A DNA stretch of 64,000 bases from Nostoc sp. CMAA1605 (GTDB taxonomy: Bacteria > Cyanobacteriota > Cyanobacteriia > Cyanobacteriales > Nostocaceae), in contig NZ_PJIZ01000009.1 of assembly GCF_021596505.1 (NCBI RefSeq), forward strand, positions 1 to 64,000. The letters run 5' to 3'. Positions 25,914 to 35,481 of this stretch are shown here, piece by piece. Positions within the stretch are counted from its first letter, which is position 1, and each line of letters opens with the position of its first letter. A program made the position numbers and the translations under genes. The notes under the pieces are model-generated. The model saw only the letters and a program-made list of their open reading frames with translations, was not told where the DNA came from and ran no database searches.

Positions 25914-26666
25914 TTATTTAGCATCTTGTAGCTTTTGTTTACGACGTTGGTTCACGAACATACCACCAACAGCCAGCATTCCCAAGATCATGCCGGGTTC
26001 AGGAGTAGTTTTAGGATCAAAGCCTGTAAATCTACCAGTTCCAGCATTGAAAGAGTGGTTATCACTTTCAAAACCACCGCCACCTGTTTGAGTGATCACA
26101 ATCTTGTTGAAGTTATCTAGTAAGCTATCTGAGTAAAAGTGAAGATAACCATTCCCTTCACCACCATGCTGAGAGGCTTTAATAGGTGCAACAGGATTAA
26201 CATCTGCGGTGGTGAATGATTTAATCAATGTGTTGTCTTTGTAGAAAGAGAAGACGTTACCTGGGCTAATCGCACCCCAGTCAATACCGAAATAATTCAA
26301 AGTGCTAGCAAGATTAATCGTAACCGCGTTACCTTGGAAAACTGCTAAATATTTAGAATTATTGACTTGACCTGCTGCACCTGCTGGGGCCCAGGTATCA
26401 GAGCGAACGCTGCTGCTACCATCATTTTTTTGAAATGAGTACTTAGCAAAACCAGTAGTAGGTGCTACACCGTTGTTAAAATCAATGGTGGTGACAGTAG
26501 GATCTTGCCAAAAGTCAGAATAAGCACCTTGATTAGTTACACCGTTGGGGCCGTTAACACCTGTGGTAATCTTAAAGCTAATAGCTTGAGCAGAACCTGC
26601 ATATGCAATAGAAGCGATCGCAGAAGCAGAAAGAGCAGCGAGACAAGCGAGTTTTTTGAAGGACAT
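25914..26666 (-). CDS. PEP-CTERM sorting-signal secreted protein
   Basis: A 250-residue exported protein. It has an N-terminal signal peptide (MSFKKLACLAALSASAIASI, cleavage after AQA) and a C-terminal PEP-CTERM signal: TPEPGMILGMLAVGGMF followed by the basic tail VNQRRKQK. The middle (about residues 28-215) is beta-rich with no Cys, including VTTIDFNNG, YLAVFQGNAVTINL and YFGIDWGAISPGNVFSFY, a jelly-roll-like pattern seen in many such proteins. The exosortase system is thought to process these signals; no exosortase gene is in the window. Function is unknown. Confidence 0.9.
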   Translation of the reverse strand: MSFKKLACLAALSASAIASIAYAGSAQAISFKITTGVNGPNGVTNQGAYSDFWQDPTVTTIDFNNGVAPTTGFAKYSFQKNDGSSSVRSDTWAPAGAAGQVNNSKYLAVFQGNAVTINLASTLNYFGIDWGAISPGNVFSFYKDNTLIKSFTTADVNPVAPIKASQHGGEGNGYLHFYSDSLLDNFNKIVITQTGGGGFESDNHSFNAGTGRFTGFDPKTTPEPGMILGMLAVGGMFVNQRRKQKLQDAK

Positions 26667-27064
26667 TTCTTTTGTTTTCCATCACTGGTGTTTGTTAAGT
26701 CAATTCTGTGACTAAAACTCAGCAAAACACAGGATGCAATTACTAAATTTTCTGCAATTTCTCAAACTTCTATTTTTGTAATTTATTATACCTAAGTCAA
26801 AAAAATAGAATAGTGTGATTACTTAAAAATAATATGAAATTAATCTTCATTTTGGAGACAATTGTAAAGTCCCGATGAAATCCCCAGCAGTGATTAAAGT
26901 CTTGTGTTTTAGATAGCAATAAAATGAAGAACAAATAAAAATTCTTGCCAACCTGCTTTTTGACATGGGCAATAGCATCAACTAAACTACTACACGATGG
27001 CACAGGGTAACTGGTTCAATCAGCACCGAGTCCACAGTCTCAGTATTTTATCTTGTGGTTCTTT
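26667..27064. other. Intergenic promoter region, divergent genes
   Basis: An AT-rich gap between the PEP-CTERM gene (minus) and anmK (plus). A 68-codon frame at 26797-27003 on the minus strand has no ribosome site or family resemblance, and I do not count it as a gene. Confidence 0.4.
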
Positions 27065-28234
27065 ATGGAAACTACTGCACCTCAGCGAGTGATTGGTCTC
27101 ATCAGTGGTACATCTGTAGATGGTATAGATGCCGCTTTAGTAGAAATTTCTGGTACAGATTTAGATTTGCAATTTGAGTTACTAGCAGGAGAAACCTATC
27201 CCTACCCCAGAGAACTGAGAGAAAAAATCTTGGCAGTTTGTGCCGGTGCAGCTATTTCAATGGCAGAATTAGCAGAGTTAGATGATGCGATCGCTAAAAA
27301 TTTTGCCCAAGCAGCCCAAAATATTCAACAAAGCCACCAGCCAGCGACTTTAATCGGTTCTCACGGTCAAACTGTATATCATAGACCGCCTGAGAACAAG
27401 AGACTGGGGTATACTCTACAACTCGGACGCGGTGATTTAATTGCTCACCTCACAAACATCACTACTGTGAGCAATTTTCGTGTTGCTGATATTGCTATTG
27501 GTGGCCACGGTGCGCCCCTAGTACCCAGAGTTGATGCTTTTTTACTCAGTCATCCCCAAGAAGGGCGTTGCATTCAAAATGTGGGGGGAATTGGTAACGT
27601 TGCGTATATTCCTCCCCGTCACCATGATTGGTTACAGAAAATTCGTGGTTGGGATACAGGCCCCGGTAATAGTTTGCTTGATTTAGCAGTAGAGCGATTA
27701 ACAGATGGGGCTAAAACCTACGATGATGGTGGTGCATGGGCTGCTAGTGGTCATCCCTGCTATCCCCTAGTGGAACAATGGCTAACTCAAGAATATTTCC
27801 ATCTTCATCCCCCCAAATCCACTGGGCGAGAGTTATTTGGTGTAGATTACCTAAATCAATGTTTCCAAGATGCTCAACCATATCAACTGACTCCGGCTGA
27901 TATGTTAGCAACACTCACAGAACTCACAGCCGCTTCCATTGCTCATAGTTATCGTACCTTTTTACCAGAAATGCCCAACCGCGTCTTTTTATGTGGCGGC
28001 GGTAGTCGAAATTTTTATTTACGGCAGAGATTACAAGTATTATTGGGAGATATACCAGTTTTAACCACTGATGATGTCGGTTTGAATGCCAATTTTAAAG
28101 AAGCGATCGCTTTTGCTGTCTTAGCCTACTGGAAACAATTACATCTCCCCGGTAACTTACCGACTGCTACAGGCGCACCCTACGAAGTCCCATTAGGAGA
28201 GGTTCATCAACCCCCAAGCCGACAGTCAGCCTAA
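27065..28234 (+). CDS. anmK: Anhydro-N-acetylmuramic acid kinase
   Basis: A 389-residue cytoplasmic sugar kinase that converts 1,6-anhydro-MurNAc plus ATP to MurNAc-6-phosphate during peptidoglycan recycling. The N-terminal ATP-binding signature is [17 protein letters not shown]; further motifs are [39 protein letters not shown] and, near the end, FLCGGGSRN. The length is normal for the family. I used the ATG at 27065; a TTG at 27053 is in frame but less likely. It stands alone, with no other recycling gene near. Confidence 0.95.
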   Translation: METTAPQRVIGLISGTSVDGIDAALVEISGTDLDLQFELLAGETYPYPRELREKILAVCAGAAISMAELAELDDAIAKNFAQAAQNIQQSHQPATLIGSHGQTVYHRPPENKRLGYTLQLGRGDLIAHLTNITTVSNFRVADIAIGGHGAPLVPRVDAFLLSHPQEGRCIQNVGGIGNVAYIPPRHHDWLQKIRGWDTGPGNSLLDLAVERLTDGAKTYDDGGAWAASGHPCYPLVEQWLTQEYFHLHPPKSTGRELFGVDYLNQCFQDAQPYQLTPADMLATLTELTAASIAHSYRTFLPEMPNRVFLCGGGSRNFYLRQRLQVLLGDIPVLTTDDVGLNANFKEAIAFAVLAYWKQLHLPGNLPTATGAPYEVPLGEVHQPPSRQSA

Positions 28235-28381
28235 ATTTGAATTTTGTAGGTGCAGTTCTTCTTTGGAAGACGCTACACGAACACGTAAGGTATGCGTGAA
28301 TTTTACATTTTGGACTGATATTATACCGAATTGGGATAGGTAGTATTGTGTCGAGATTCTGGAATAGGCTAAGAATCTAGG

Positions 28382-28418
28382 CTTTTAATCCAAAATCCCA
28401 AATCCAAAATCCAAAATT
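28382..28418. repeat. AATCCAAA STRR
   Basis: Tandem AAAATCC heptamers between anmK and the next gene, like those at 35318-35362. Confidence 0.8.
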
Positions 28419-28510
28419 GATATTATCCCTATTTTCCACCTGACGTTTTGAAAAATCCAAATATATCTTTGTAATCTGAGGACTACTCAATTAACACAAG
28501 GAAAACACAG

Positions 28511-28963
28511 GTGGCTCACTCTTTTTTATTAGAACCAGGACGCTGGCTCATTCAAGGTAGTTGGTTAGAACGGGATGGAATGCCCATCAGTATTAAGGGT
28601 ATGACTTTGGTAGCATGGAATCGAGATAATTGGTTTACAATGGCGACCAAATTGATCTTTCCCGGTAGCGATCGCCCTGACATATCTTTACAATACAAGG
28701 GGCGTTTGCATGATGGAGAACGTCAATATACTTTTTTACTCCAGCACAGTGTACTCGGTCAGGTAGAAGGTGAAGGCTGGATCGGACTAGAGGGAATTGT
28801 ACAGCGTTATTGGGCGATTAGCGATCGGCAGCGTCGCAGTGGCTTTGAAACCATACATCGCCTTTCTGAGAGTACATACTATCTCAGCAGTGGGATTATG
28901 GCTGGTCATTTTCTCATCAATACAATGGAAGCTAAATTAGAACTCCAACCCACGAATCCTTAG
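28511..28963 (+). CDS. Conserved-looking hypothetical protein
   Basis: A 150-residue protein starting at GTG 28511 with AAGGA upstream. The sequence alternates polar and hydrophobic residues in a beta-barrel-like way (GRWLIQGSWLERDGMP, LQYKGRLHDGERQYTFLLQHSVLGQVEGEGWIGLEGIVQRYWAI), similar in feel to lipocalin-type folds. There is no signal peptide and no Cys. I do not recognise the family; function is unknown. Confidence 0.75.
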   Translation: MAHSFLLEPGRWLIQGSWLERDGMPISIKGMTLVAWNRDNWFTMATKLIFPGSDRPDISLQYKGRLHDGERQYTFLLQHSVLGQVEGEGWIGLEGIVQRYWAISDRQRRSGFETIHRLSESTYYLSSGIMAGHFLINTMEAKLELQPTNP

Positions 28964-29328
28964 CTAACTAGCATCATCGTATAAAAAGTTGTTTTTTTAT
29001 TCAATATAATTACACAACACTGATTTAATGTCTGAGTTTTAGTTGTTAGAGTTATCTAGCTGATTAAAACTGGGCAAACTAACACTACATCAAAACCCAG
29101 TTAGGATACATCTACCCATTTCGTGATTAGATTACACTTTACAACCCAGCACTCATACCAGTTATCAAAATTTAGCCATAGATTAACGCCCTCAAAGTCT
29201 TGTAAAATCAAGCCTTCTTAACTTTAAATCTTATAGGTGCAAATCTTCCCACAGGGTATGTGTGAATTTTGAATTGATTATGAGTCTGGTGTTATCCACA
29301 ATTGTTAAAAATTGGAGTCGAAATTTCT
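28964..29328. other. Intergenic region, no gene seen
   Basis: An AT-rich gap between two plus-strand genes with a partial TTGAATTTTGAATTG repeat near its end. GGAG at about 29314 is the ribosome site of the downstream kinase. I see nothing else. Confidence 0.4.
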
Positions 29329-30903
29329 ATGTCAGACCCCAACATTGGCCGTTTTCTTGGTAAACGCTACCAATTACAAGAACTAATTGGTACTGGCGCA
29401 ATGGGTAGAGTATATCGTGCTAAGGATGTTTTGTTGGGAGGCGTACCCATTGCTGTAAAGTTTCTTTCGTTGTCAATGCACAACGAAAAGATGCGACTAC
29501 AAGACAGATTTGAGCGAGAAGCGAAAACCTGTGCTTTATTAGGACAAAAAAGTATTCATGTTGTCAGAGTTATGGATTATGGCGTAGATGAACATAACAC
29601 TCCTTACTATGTTATGGAATATCTACAAGGACAAAGCCTCAACCAAATTATTCGCCAACAGCATCTAACTTTACCTCGCTTTTTGAGCATGACGCGTCAA
29701 ATTTGTCTGGGGTTAAAATGCGCTCATGATGGTATTCCGGTAGATGGTGCGATCTACCCAATCATTCATCGTGATATTAAACCTAGCAATGTTCTGGTGA
29801 TTCAAGACGCTAGTTTTGGAGAGTTAGTAAAAATTTTAGATTTTGGCATAGCTAAACTACTACAAGGTAATGGTGATCACACTAAATATTATTTAGGCAC
29901 ACTCGCCTATTCGTCTCCCGAACAAATGGAAGGTAAAGAACTTGATAATCGTTCGGATATTTATAGTTTGGGTGTGATGATGTTTGAAATGTTAACAGGC
30001 AAAATGCCTGTGATCGCATCAAGTCATTCCTTTGGCGCATGGTATAAAGCACATCACCATCTCGCACCACGCACTTTTGCTCAAGTTGCACCTAATTTGC
30101 TCATTCCTAAAGAATTAGAAAATTTAGTAATGAGTTGTTTAGCCAAAATTGTCAAGGATCGTCCACAAAATATCGGTGAAATACTCCAATCTTTAGAGTC
30201 CATCGAACAGCATCAAAATGCACGCCTCGCCACTCCACCAGAACCTGAACCACCTACTCAATCTCACAACAAAACTGTCACGTCAAAAACGACAACTGAA
30301 CAGAAAACCAACAGCAATAGTCCTTTACAATTAGCCCCCATTAAGAATGAAATTACTTTCTCCACTTCTTGGCCCAAAAATAAACCCATAGCTGACATTG
30401 TTTTTCCTCAACCTGTCTCTATCAATCATGAGGTAGTACCAGCTTTGTGGGTGATGTTACCACAACGGGAAATTATGCAGCGTCTAGTTTGTAGCCGTTA
30501 CAATCAATTTCTGTTCATTACTGCTCCCCATCCTATGATGTTATGGATTACCGTTCTCTATAACCGTAAATATGGGGCGAAATGGTTGCCTTACTACCTT
30601 GACCTCAAAACCAATCTGGGTCAAGACATGGTTAACTTAATGGTCAAAACAGGTTACTATCGTCTGCTATTATTTGCACGAGAATCACCAAATAGCTGTT
30701 CTCATGTTCTAGTTGCTAGTATTGCCTCTGCTCAATGTCAAAGGCTACAACAGTGGATGATGTCCGCGAAAAGCTTTGTGTCCGTAACTGATCCCCAAAT
30801 TAGCAAAAATCTGCTTAAACAAGAATATGAAAAGATTAAACCTCAGATTTTAGCCAAGTTAGACACAATTGATACTGATTCTGCATTTGATATCTCTGGC
30901 TAG
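29329..30903 (+). CDS. Ser/Thr protein kinase with unknown C-terminal domain
   Basis: A 524-residue Hanks-type kinase. Glycine loop GTGAMGRVYRAKD (residues 21-33), ATP Lys44 in IAVKFL, catalytic HRDIKPSN (Asp149), DFG at Asp171, APE-like SPEQ. The catalytic domain ends near residue 290. A polar linker (PEPEPPTQSHNKTVTSKTTTEQKT) joins it to a C-terminal domain of about 180 residues (PALWVMLPQREIMQRLV ... KPQILAKLDTI) that I do not recognise. There is no membrane segment, so it is probably soluble. The ATG at 29329 has GGAG about 12 bases before it; an upstream start at 29302 is in frame but lacks support. Confidence 0.92.
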   Translation: MSDPNIGRFLGKRYQLQELIGTGAMGRVYRAKDVLLGGVPIAVKFLSLSMHNEKMRLQDRFEREAKTCALLGQKSIHVVRVMDYGVDEHNTPYYVMEYLQGQSLNQIIRQQHLTLPRFLSMTRQICLGLKCAHDGIPVDGAIYPIIHRDIKPSNVLVIQDASFGELVKILDFGIAKLLQGNGDHTKYYLGTLAYSSPEQMEGKELDNRSDIYSLGVMMFEMLTGKMPVIASSHSFGAWYKAHHHLAPRTFAQVAPNLLIPKELENLVMSCLAKIVKDRPQNIGEILQSLESIEQHQNARLATPPEPEPPTQSHNKTVTSKTTTEQKTNSNSPLQLAPIKNEITFSTSWPKNKPIADIVFPQPVSINHEVVPALWVMLPQREIMQRLVCSRYNQFLFITAPHPMMLWITVLYNRKYGAKWLPYYLDLKTNLGQDMVNLMVKTGYYRLLLFARESPNSCSHVLVASIASAQCQRLQQWMMSAKSFVSVTDPQISKNLLKQEYEKIKPQILAKLDTIDTDSAFDISG

Positions 30904-31366
30904 AGTGAGTTTCTACAAATTTAATCTCACTTATATCAAAATATGTAAACTTTTATAAAGAATATATATATCTTAGTTGTAACTGGTATTGGGAATCAAT
31001 ATAATAATCCTCAGTGCTGGATACCAAACAAGCGAGTGCTTAGTTAAATGTAAGTAAGTTTGGTACTTCGCCTGTTACATGAGCAATGTAGTTTTAGATA
31101 GGTAAAGTTAAATAGGTAATCTAGCTACAGAGTGTGTTTACGAAAATATGGTTTTTTGGCTTGACAAGTCAGCCGAAACTTTATGCAGTAAGCAAAGAAC
31201 CAGGAAAAAATAATATGTGCCGATTTTGAACAACGTGCTTTGGGTCTTTGAGTTAGCTATTTGAGTTAGCTGAGTTTAAAGTTGACGCCCCAGCATCCCC
31301 AGCTCTTTTCCTCCCTGGAACTGAGCAAGAGAAGGAGGTCGCCCACTGCGACACAAAAACCTACTT
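30904..31366. other. Intergenic region, no gene seen
   Basis: The space between convergent genes (kinase, plus; nblA, minus). It includes the AT-rich part to 31200 and a more GC-rich part at 31280-31366. I found no obvious terminator, repeat or RNA gene. Confidence 0.35.
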
Positions 31367-31564
31367 CTATGCCAGAGTGGAACCAGAATCTAGTCCCCAC
31401 TGATGCTTGAGGAGTTCTTGGTATGTTGCTTCACGTACAATCATTTGTTCATAAAGCTTGACTAAGAAGTCTTTAGCCTGATCATGGCTCATGTTTTGTA
31501 CTTGAGTGGCAAAAGAACGGATGCTGAATTGTTGTTCCAAGGAAAGTTGGATGGGTTGGCTCAT
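31367..31564 (-). CDS. nblA: Phycobilisome degradation protein NblA
   Basis: A 65-residue protein with the NblA pattern throughout: LSLEQQFSIRSFATQVQNMS, then AKDFLVKLYEQMIVREATYQELLKHQWGLD. NblA is a small helical adaptor that binds phycobiliproteins and the Clp protease and triggers phycobilisome breakdown during nitrogen or sulfur starvation; in heterocystous strains it is strongly induced after nitrogen step-down. A strong ribosome site (AGGAG, 7 bases before ATG) is present. The 650-base upstream region presumably holds its control sites, but I found no exact GTA-N8-TAC NtcA site (one near miss with six spacer bases lies at about 31796-31807). Confidence 0.96.
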   Translation of the reverse strand: MSQPIQLSLEQQFSIRSFATQVQNMSHDQAKDFLVKLYEQMIVREATYQELLKHQWGLDSGSTLA

Positions 31565-32116
31565 AATAAACTCCTAAAAGACAACGCGAAAATTTGGGTT
31601 TAGTTAACAGAACCCCTATAAATATAGGGCTAGCTTTGCATTTGCTATCAATTCTCTGTATTAAGAAAGATAACAACTATTTAAAAGTTTGCCCATATCC
31701 TTAGAGGATAAATTTCTGCTTTGGTTTTTTGGGATAAGAACCTACGGAAATATAACTCAAGTCTGCATTTGCAGATTTGAGAACAATCGCTATAGGTAGT
31801 AATTTACCCTTGCATTTCCTATTTTTGAGCAATAAATATGCCTCAAGGGCAGATTTTTGCAGCAGTAAAAAAATGAAGGGTATTAAGATCGCATTATATG
31901 CTGCTTACATTATGATGTGCAACATGTCAATCAACTAAATTGTGTAATTTCGGTCTCCAATCAAGACAGTTTGCTGGCTAAGAGTATTTGTATCAAGTTG
32001 TAAATAGGAAAAATGCTCAGACTGAACAAAATGCTGAGTATATGTACTGCAAAAGTCTGGAAATCTTCAAAAAGTGCTGAGTAATGAGTGCTGTTAGCGG
32101 AAGCGGGGCGTTTAGC
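31565..32116. other. Upstream region of nblA
   Basis: A long region with no gene on either strand. It contains a small inverted repeat AAGTCTGCATTTGCAGATTTG (about 31759-31779) that may be an operator, and AT-rich stretches. It should carry the nblA promoter on the minus strand. No other feature is supported. Confidence 0.4.
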
Positions 32117-32220
32117 CCGTGCTGAGTAATGAGTAATGAGTAATGAGTGGTGAGTGGTGAGTAGTGAGTAAAAGAGTTATTACTTGCTACCTGTCACCTG
32201 TCACCTGTCACCTGTCACCT
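32117..32220. repeat. GAGTAAT and CTGTCAC STRR arrays
   Basis: Tandem GAGTAAT/GAGTGGT heptamers (to about 32170) and then four CTGTCAC heptamers, which end exactly at the stop codon of the PP2C gene on the minus strand. Confidence 0.93.
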
Positions 32221-32940
32221 TCAACTACTTGCTACAATCACGACAGTAATATTATCGTGTCCACCTTGTTCTTTAGCGGCTTCTACTAGAGATTTGGCAG
32301 CTTTATCTAAATCGCTGATATCGTGGAGGCAATCCGCTATTTTTTCATCAACCAGTTCTTCGGTGAGACCATCACTGCATAGTAGCAAGCGATCGCTTGG
32401 TTTCACGTCCAATGGTTGCACATCAACTTGGTGTAGGTCTTCTCTACCCAAACAACGGGATAGTACATGACGAAAGGGATGAATACGCGCTTCATCGGCG
32501 GTGATATCGCCCACTTTGATGGCTCTAGCTACCCAGGTATGATCCTCTGTCACTTGTTCTAGTTGAGATTCCCGGAGACGATACAGCCGAGAATCCCCAA
32601 CATGGGTGTACCAAGGCGCGTCCCGAAAGATGACGACTACTACAGTTGTACCCATGTCAGCCCGTTCAGGATGATTTTGCTGATCCTGAAGAATCGCCTC
32701 ATTAGCTTGCCATAAGGACTGCTCTAACAAACGGGTAGATGGTTCAGGCGAGTCCCAATTGCTAGTTAAATATTCTTGAATTTCCTTCGTAGCGATACGA
32801 CTTGCTTCTTCCCCGCCTGCATGGCCACCCATACCATCAGCAACAATAAAAAATCGCCCTTCTTGGTCGATGTGGTAATGATCCTGATTGTTAGAACGAA
32901 CAAGTCCCGGATCGCTAAGACCCGTGAAGTTAAGTTTCAT
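32221..32940 (-). CDS. PP2C-type Ser/Thr protein phosphatase
   Basis: A 239-residue single-domain bacterial PP2C (PPM family). Metal-binding motifs are visible: SDPGLVRSNNQDHYHID near the N-terminus, FIVADGMGGHAGGEEAS (about residues 31-47), THVGDSRLYRL, LLLCSDGLTEELVDE and GGHDNITVVIV at the end. It should remove phosphate from Ser/Thr sites of proteins modified by Hanks kinases, several of which are in this window. It follows the UbiB-like gene by 18 bases on the same strand, so the two are very probably co-transcribed. Confidence 0.95.
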   Translation of the reverse strand: MKLNFTGLSDPGLVRSNNQDHYHIDQEGRFFIVADGMGGHAGGEEASRIATKEIQEYLTSNWDSPEPSTRLLEQSLWQANEAILQDQQNHPERADMGTTVVVVIFRDAPWYTHVGDSRLYRLRESQLEQVTEDHTWVARAIKVGDITADEARIHPFRHVLSRCLGREDLHQVDVQPLDVKPSDRLLLCSDGLTEELVDEKIADCLHDISDLDKAAKSLVEAAKEQGGHDNITVVIVASS

Positions 32941-32958
32941 AGCGTTTCACTGCACCAA

Positions 32959-34695
32959 TTAATACATACGGTCATAACGGTCGAGGCGGAGAAGCAGTCG
33001 GATCAGTATTACCGAGACTGCTGCGGCAATTAAACCAGCCAGCAGTGCTAACCATACATAATGATTAACTAATAAGATTGTGGCTGAAAGGGTAAATCCA
33101 CTGATTATCAAAGCATAGCTCATCCCTAGTTGAATACTACTTTGCCGCCGTAAAAGTCGCTCTGTTTCTATGGAGCGTACCCGCAGGCGCATATCTCCGC
33201 GCTCTAGTTTTTCTAATGTATCTTCTAATCTACGTGGTAATCCAAATGCGGTGGTACTAACTTGCACAGCCTGGCGGCTTAATTCATTCAAGAAACTATT
33301 GCTATCTGCACCATTCATGTTGGTCATAAGCTGCATTGCGTATGGTTGGGCAACTTCCATAAAGTTAAACTCTGGATCTAAGCCTTTGCCTACGCCTTCG
33401 AGGGTGGAAAAAGCCCGCATCACGAAAGTAAAAGTTGCTGGGAATCTAAATGGCTGATTATATGCTATTTCGTATAAATCATCACTGATCGCGGACACAG
33501 ATTGAGCTTCAAAGGGCTTATCCATGAAGTTATCTAGCATATACTGCACAGAACGCCGCACTGGCCCCATGTCATCTACGGGAGCGATCGCACCTAAATT
33601 TACGAGAGACTGGACGACGCGATCGCCATCTTTTTGGGCAATACCGAATAGGGTTTCCATCAGTCCTTCCCGGACATTGGATTTAATTCGCCCCATCATG
33701 CCAAAGTCGTAGAAAATCAGCGCACCATCAGGACTGACAGCAATGTTACCAGGGTGGGGATCAGCATGGAAAAAGCCATCATTGAGTAGTTGCATCAAAT
33801 ACGCTTGTGCGCCTTGACGCGCGACAGATTTTCTGTCTATACCTGCGGCTTCTAAAGCTTCATATTGGCTAATTTTAATTCCAGGTAAATACTCCAAAGT
33901 TACCACCCTTGGGGAAGTGTAACGCCAATAGACCTTCGGCACCTTTACCCAGTCGTAACCGCGAAAGTTCCGCCGAAAAGCATCAGCATTTCTACCTTCA
34001 TTGAGGTAATCAATTTCCTCCCACAGAATGCGACAACATTCTTCGTAAATACCCATCCAATCCCGTCCCCGTCCCCATTTAGGATGGTTTTGGAAATAAC
34101 GAGCAATACCCTTGAGAATTTGTAAATCAATCTCAAATAATGTTTTTAATCCTGGACGCTGCACCTTGACAACAACTGCTTCACCGCTATGGAGTACAGC
34201 TTTGTGTACCTGCCCTAAACTAGCAGCTGCTAAAGGAATCGGTTCAAAACTTTGAAAAAGTTCAGGAATTTTTTTACCTAGTTCTTGCTCAACAATTTTT
34301 TCTACTTGCTCGTAGCTAAAAGCGGGTACCCTATCTTGGAGTTTTGCCAACTCTTCGACATATTCACCAGGGAATATGTCAGCACGAGTGGAAAATAACT
34401 GACCGACTTTAATAAAGGTAGGCCCTAAATCTAGCAGGGTGTTGCGAATCCAAATAGCCTGAGCTTTTCGCCGTGCTGCTTGTTTCGCTTCCGTCACACC
34501 GCCAGGATAACTCCAAGCTTTGTTGTACCGCCAAATTTTGAACATGAGGGTCAAGACAAAACCCCAAATGTCCACGAATCGCCGCTTACTAGAGTAGTTT
34601 TCCCGATTCCAACGGTATGCTTTGTCTGAATAGCTATTTTCCATAGGTTGTGCGTACCGTTGTTTTGTTACTGAATCACCTGGAAGAAAAGACAC
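32959..34695 (-). CDS. ABC1/AarF (UbiB-like) atypical kinase
   Basis: A 578-residue ABC1 kinase-like protein. LGPTFIKVGQLFSTRADIFPGEYVEELAKLQDRVPAF is the family's KxGQ region; AAASLGQVHKA is the Ala-rich nucleotide loop; FHADPHPGNI and FYDFGMMGRI are catalytic and metal motifs. Two membrane helices end the protein (about residues 522-570: LGMSYALIISGFTLSATILLV and WLALLAGLIAAAVSVILI). Relatives in cyanobacteria and plastids (ABC1K) influence quinone and tocopherol metabolism. The coding start is a GTG at 34695 without a clear ribosome site; an ATG at 34644 is an alternative. It lies directly before the PP2C gene. Confidence 0.93.
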   Translation of the reverse strand: MSFLPGDSVTKQRYAQPMENSYSDKAYRWNRENYSSKRRFVDIWGFVLTLMFKIWRYNKAWSYPGGVTEAKQAARRKAQAIWIRNTLLDLGPTFIKVGQLFSTRADIFPGEYVEELAKLQDRVPAFSYEQVEKIVEQELGKKIPELFQSFEPIPLAAASLGQVHKAVLHSGEAVVVKVQRPGLKTLFEIDLQILKGIARYFQNHPKWGRGRDWMGIYEECCRILWEEIDYLNEGRNADAFRRNFRGYDWVKVPKVYWRYTSPRVVTLEYLPGIKISQYEALEAAGIDRKSVARQGAQAYLMQLLNDGFFHADPHPGNIAVSPDGALIFYDFGMMGRIKSNVREGLMETLFGIAQKDGDRVVQSLVNLGAIAPVDDMGPVRRSVQYMLDNFMDKPFEAQSVSAISDDLYEIAYNQPFRFPATFTFVMRAFSTLEGVGKGLDPEFNFMEVAQPYAMQLMTNMNGADSNSFLNELSRQAVQVSTTAFGLPRRLEDTLEKLERGDMRLRVRSIETERLLRRQSSIQLGMSYALIISGFTLSATILLVNHYVWLALLAGLIAAAVSVILIRLLLRLDRYDRMY

Positions 34696-34758
34696 TCTGA
34701 TTTCTAAACAGTTGTCACGAAAAGTTTAGTTGTCAATAATTCTTGACTAATGATTAAT

Positions 34759-35085
34759 TTAGACAGAACTGCTGCGATAACGTTGTAACTCATTTCGCAG
34801 TAAGGCAATTTCGGCACGCAGTTCATCAATTGTGGCTTGCAAGTCAACGCCATCAGTACCACTTGGGGTAGTACCAGTAGTTGTTTGACCAGTTTCAGCA
34901 GCCGCCGCCGCACGATTGGCACGTTCAATTACTTCTTCTGTAAATTGGCGTAGTTGTTCTCTGGCTTCAGCATCGAATTTACCGATTTCACTCAAAGCGT
35001 CGGTAAAGGCAACTTCTAGGCGTTCATTAACGACCTCAGCTAAGGCTCTACCAACAAAAAAGGCTTGTACAAGTGGATTACTCAT
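34759..35085 (-). CDS. Conserved cyanobacterial protein (DUF6825-like)
   Basis: A 108-residue protein. The N-terminal half is helical (NPLVQAFFVGRALAEVVNERLEVAFTDALSEIGKFD, then REQLRQFTEEVIERANRAAAA); a Gly/Thr-rich hinge follows (about residues 66-80); and the end is a coiled coil (LQATIDELRAEIALLRNELQRYR). It resembles a family conserved in cyanobacteria and plant plastids (DUF6825) with no clear function. It lies just upstream of the UbiB-like gene on the same strand. Confidence 0.75.
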   Translation of the reverse strand: MSNPLVQAFFVGRALAEVVNERLEVAFTDALSEIGKFDAEAREQLRQFTEEVIERANRAAAAAETGQTTTGTTPSGTDGVDLQATIDELRAEIALLRNELQRYRSSSV

Positions 35086-35170
35086 AAATTTTTGTTACGC
35101 TCGTCCGCAAGAAGATTATAACTTGCCCGTATGCTTTACGGCTTCTCTCTGAGCGTTTGCTGTTGGTTAA

Positions 35171-35265
35171 TTTGGGGATTGGGGACTGGGGATTGGGGAT
35201 TGGGGACTGGGGACTGGGGATTGGGGACTGGGGACTGGGGATTGGGGATTGGGGATTGGGGATTA
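35171..35265. repeat. GGGGATT/GGGGACT STRR array
   Basis: About 13 tandem heptamers alternating GGGGATT and GGGGACT form one of the longest arrays here, in the gap between the DUF6825-like and ABC-F genes. Confidence 0.95.
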
Positions 35266-35317
35266 AAGTCAGCGACTTCTGTGGGTGATTGATTACATTG
35301 AGTGATACTGAATTGGG

Positions 35318-35362
35318 ATTTTCAATCCAAAATCCAAAATCCAAAATCCAAAATCCAAAATT
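35318..35362. repeat. AATCCAAA STRR array
   Basis: Six tandem AAAATCC units, of the same kind as at 28382-28418. Confidence 0.9.
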
Positions 35363-35445
35363 TGTATGAGAGGCGATCGCTCATTAGCCAATCACATGAT
35401 TGTTAAGATAAACTCAGAACCTATACTAATGGTGTCATTGATTCT

Positions 35446-35481
35446 ATGACCATTGCTCAAGAATTAGACAGTAATTCTTGA
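35446..35481 (+). pseudogene. Remnant of a Uma2-type gene start
   Basis: The codons read MTIAQELDSNS then stop. The first seven residues and the DNA ATTGATTCTATGACCATTGC just around the start are the same as at the start of the Uma2 gene at 39549. This looks like the surviving 5' end of a second copy, cut at the ABC-F gene, which it overlaps by 25 bases. Confidence 0.5.

Noticed and set aside
26797-27003. 68-residue frame between the PEP-CTERM gene and anmK
   Set aside because: No ribosome site, AT-rich, ends in poly-Phe-like codons; probably chance.
31790-31812. NtcA site upstream of nblA
   Set aside because: GTA and TAC are six bases apart instead of eight; no other good match.
35171-35265. 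Possible CRISPR or origin iterons
   Set aside because: Heptamers alternate GGGGATT/GGGGACT without spacers and without dnaA or rep nearby.
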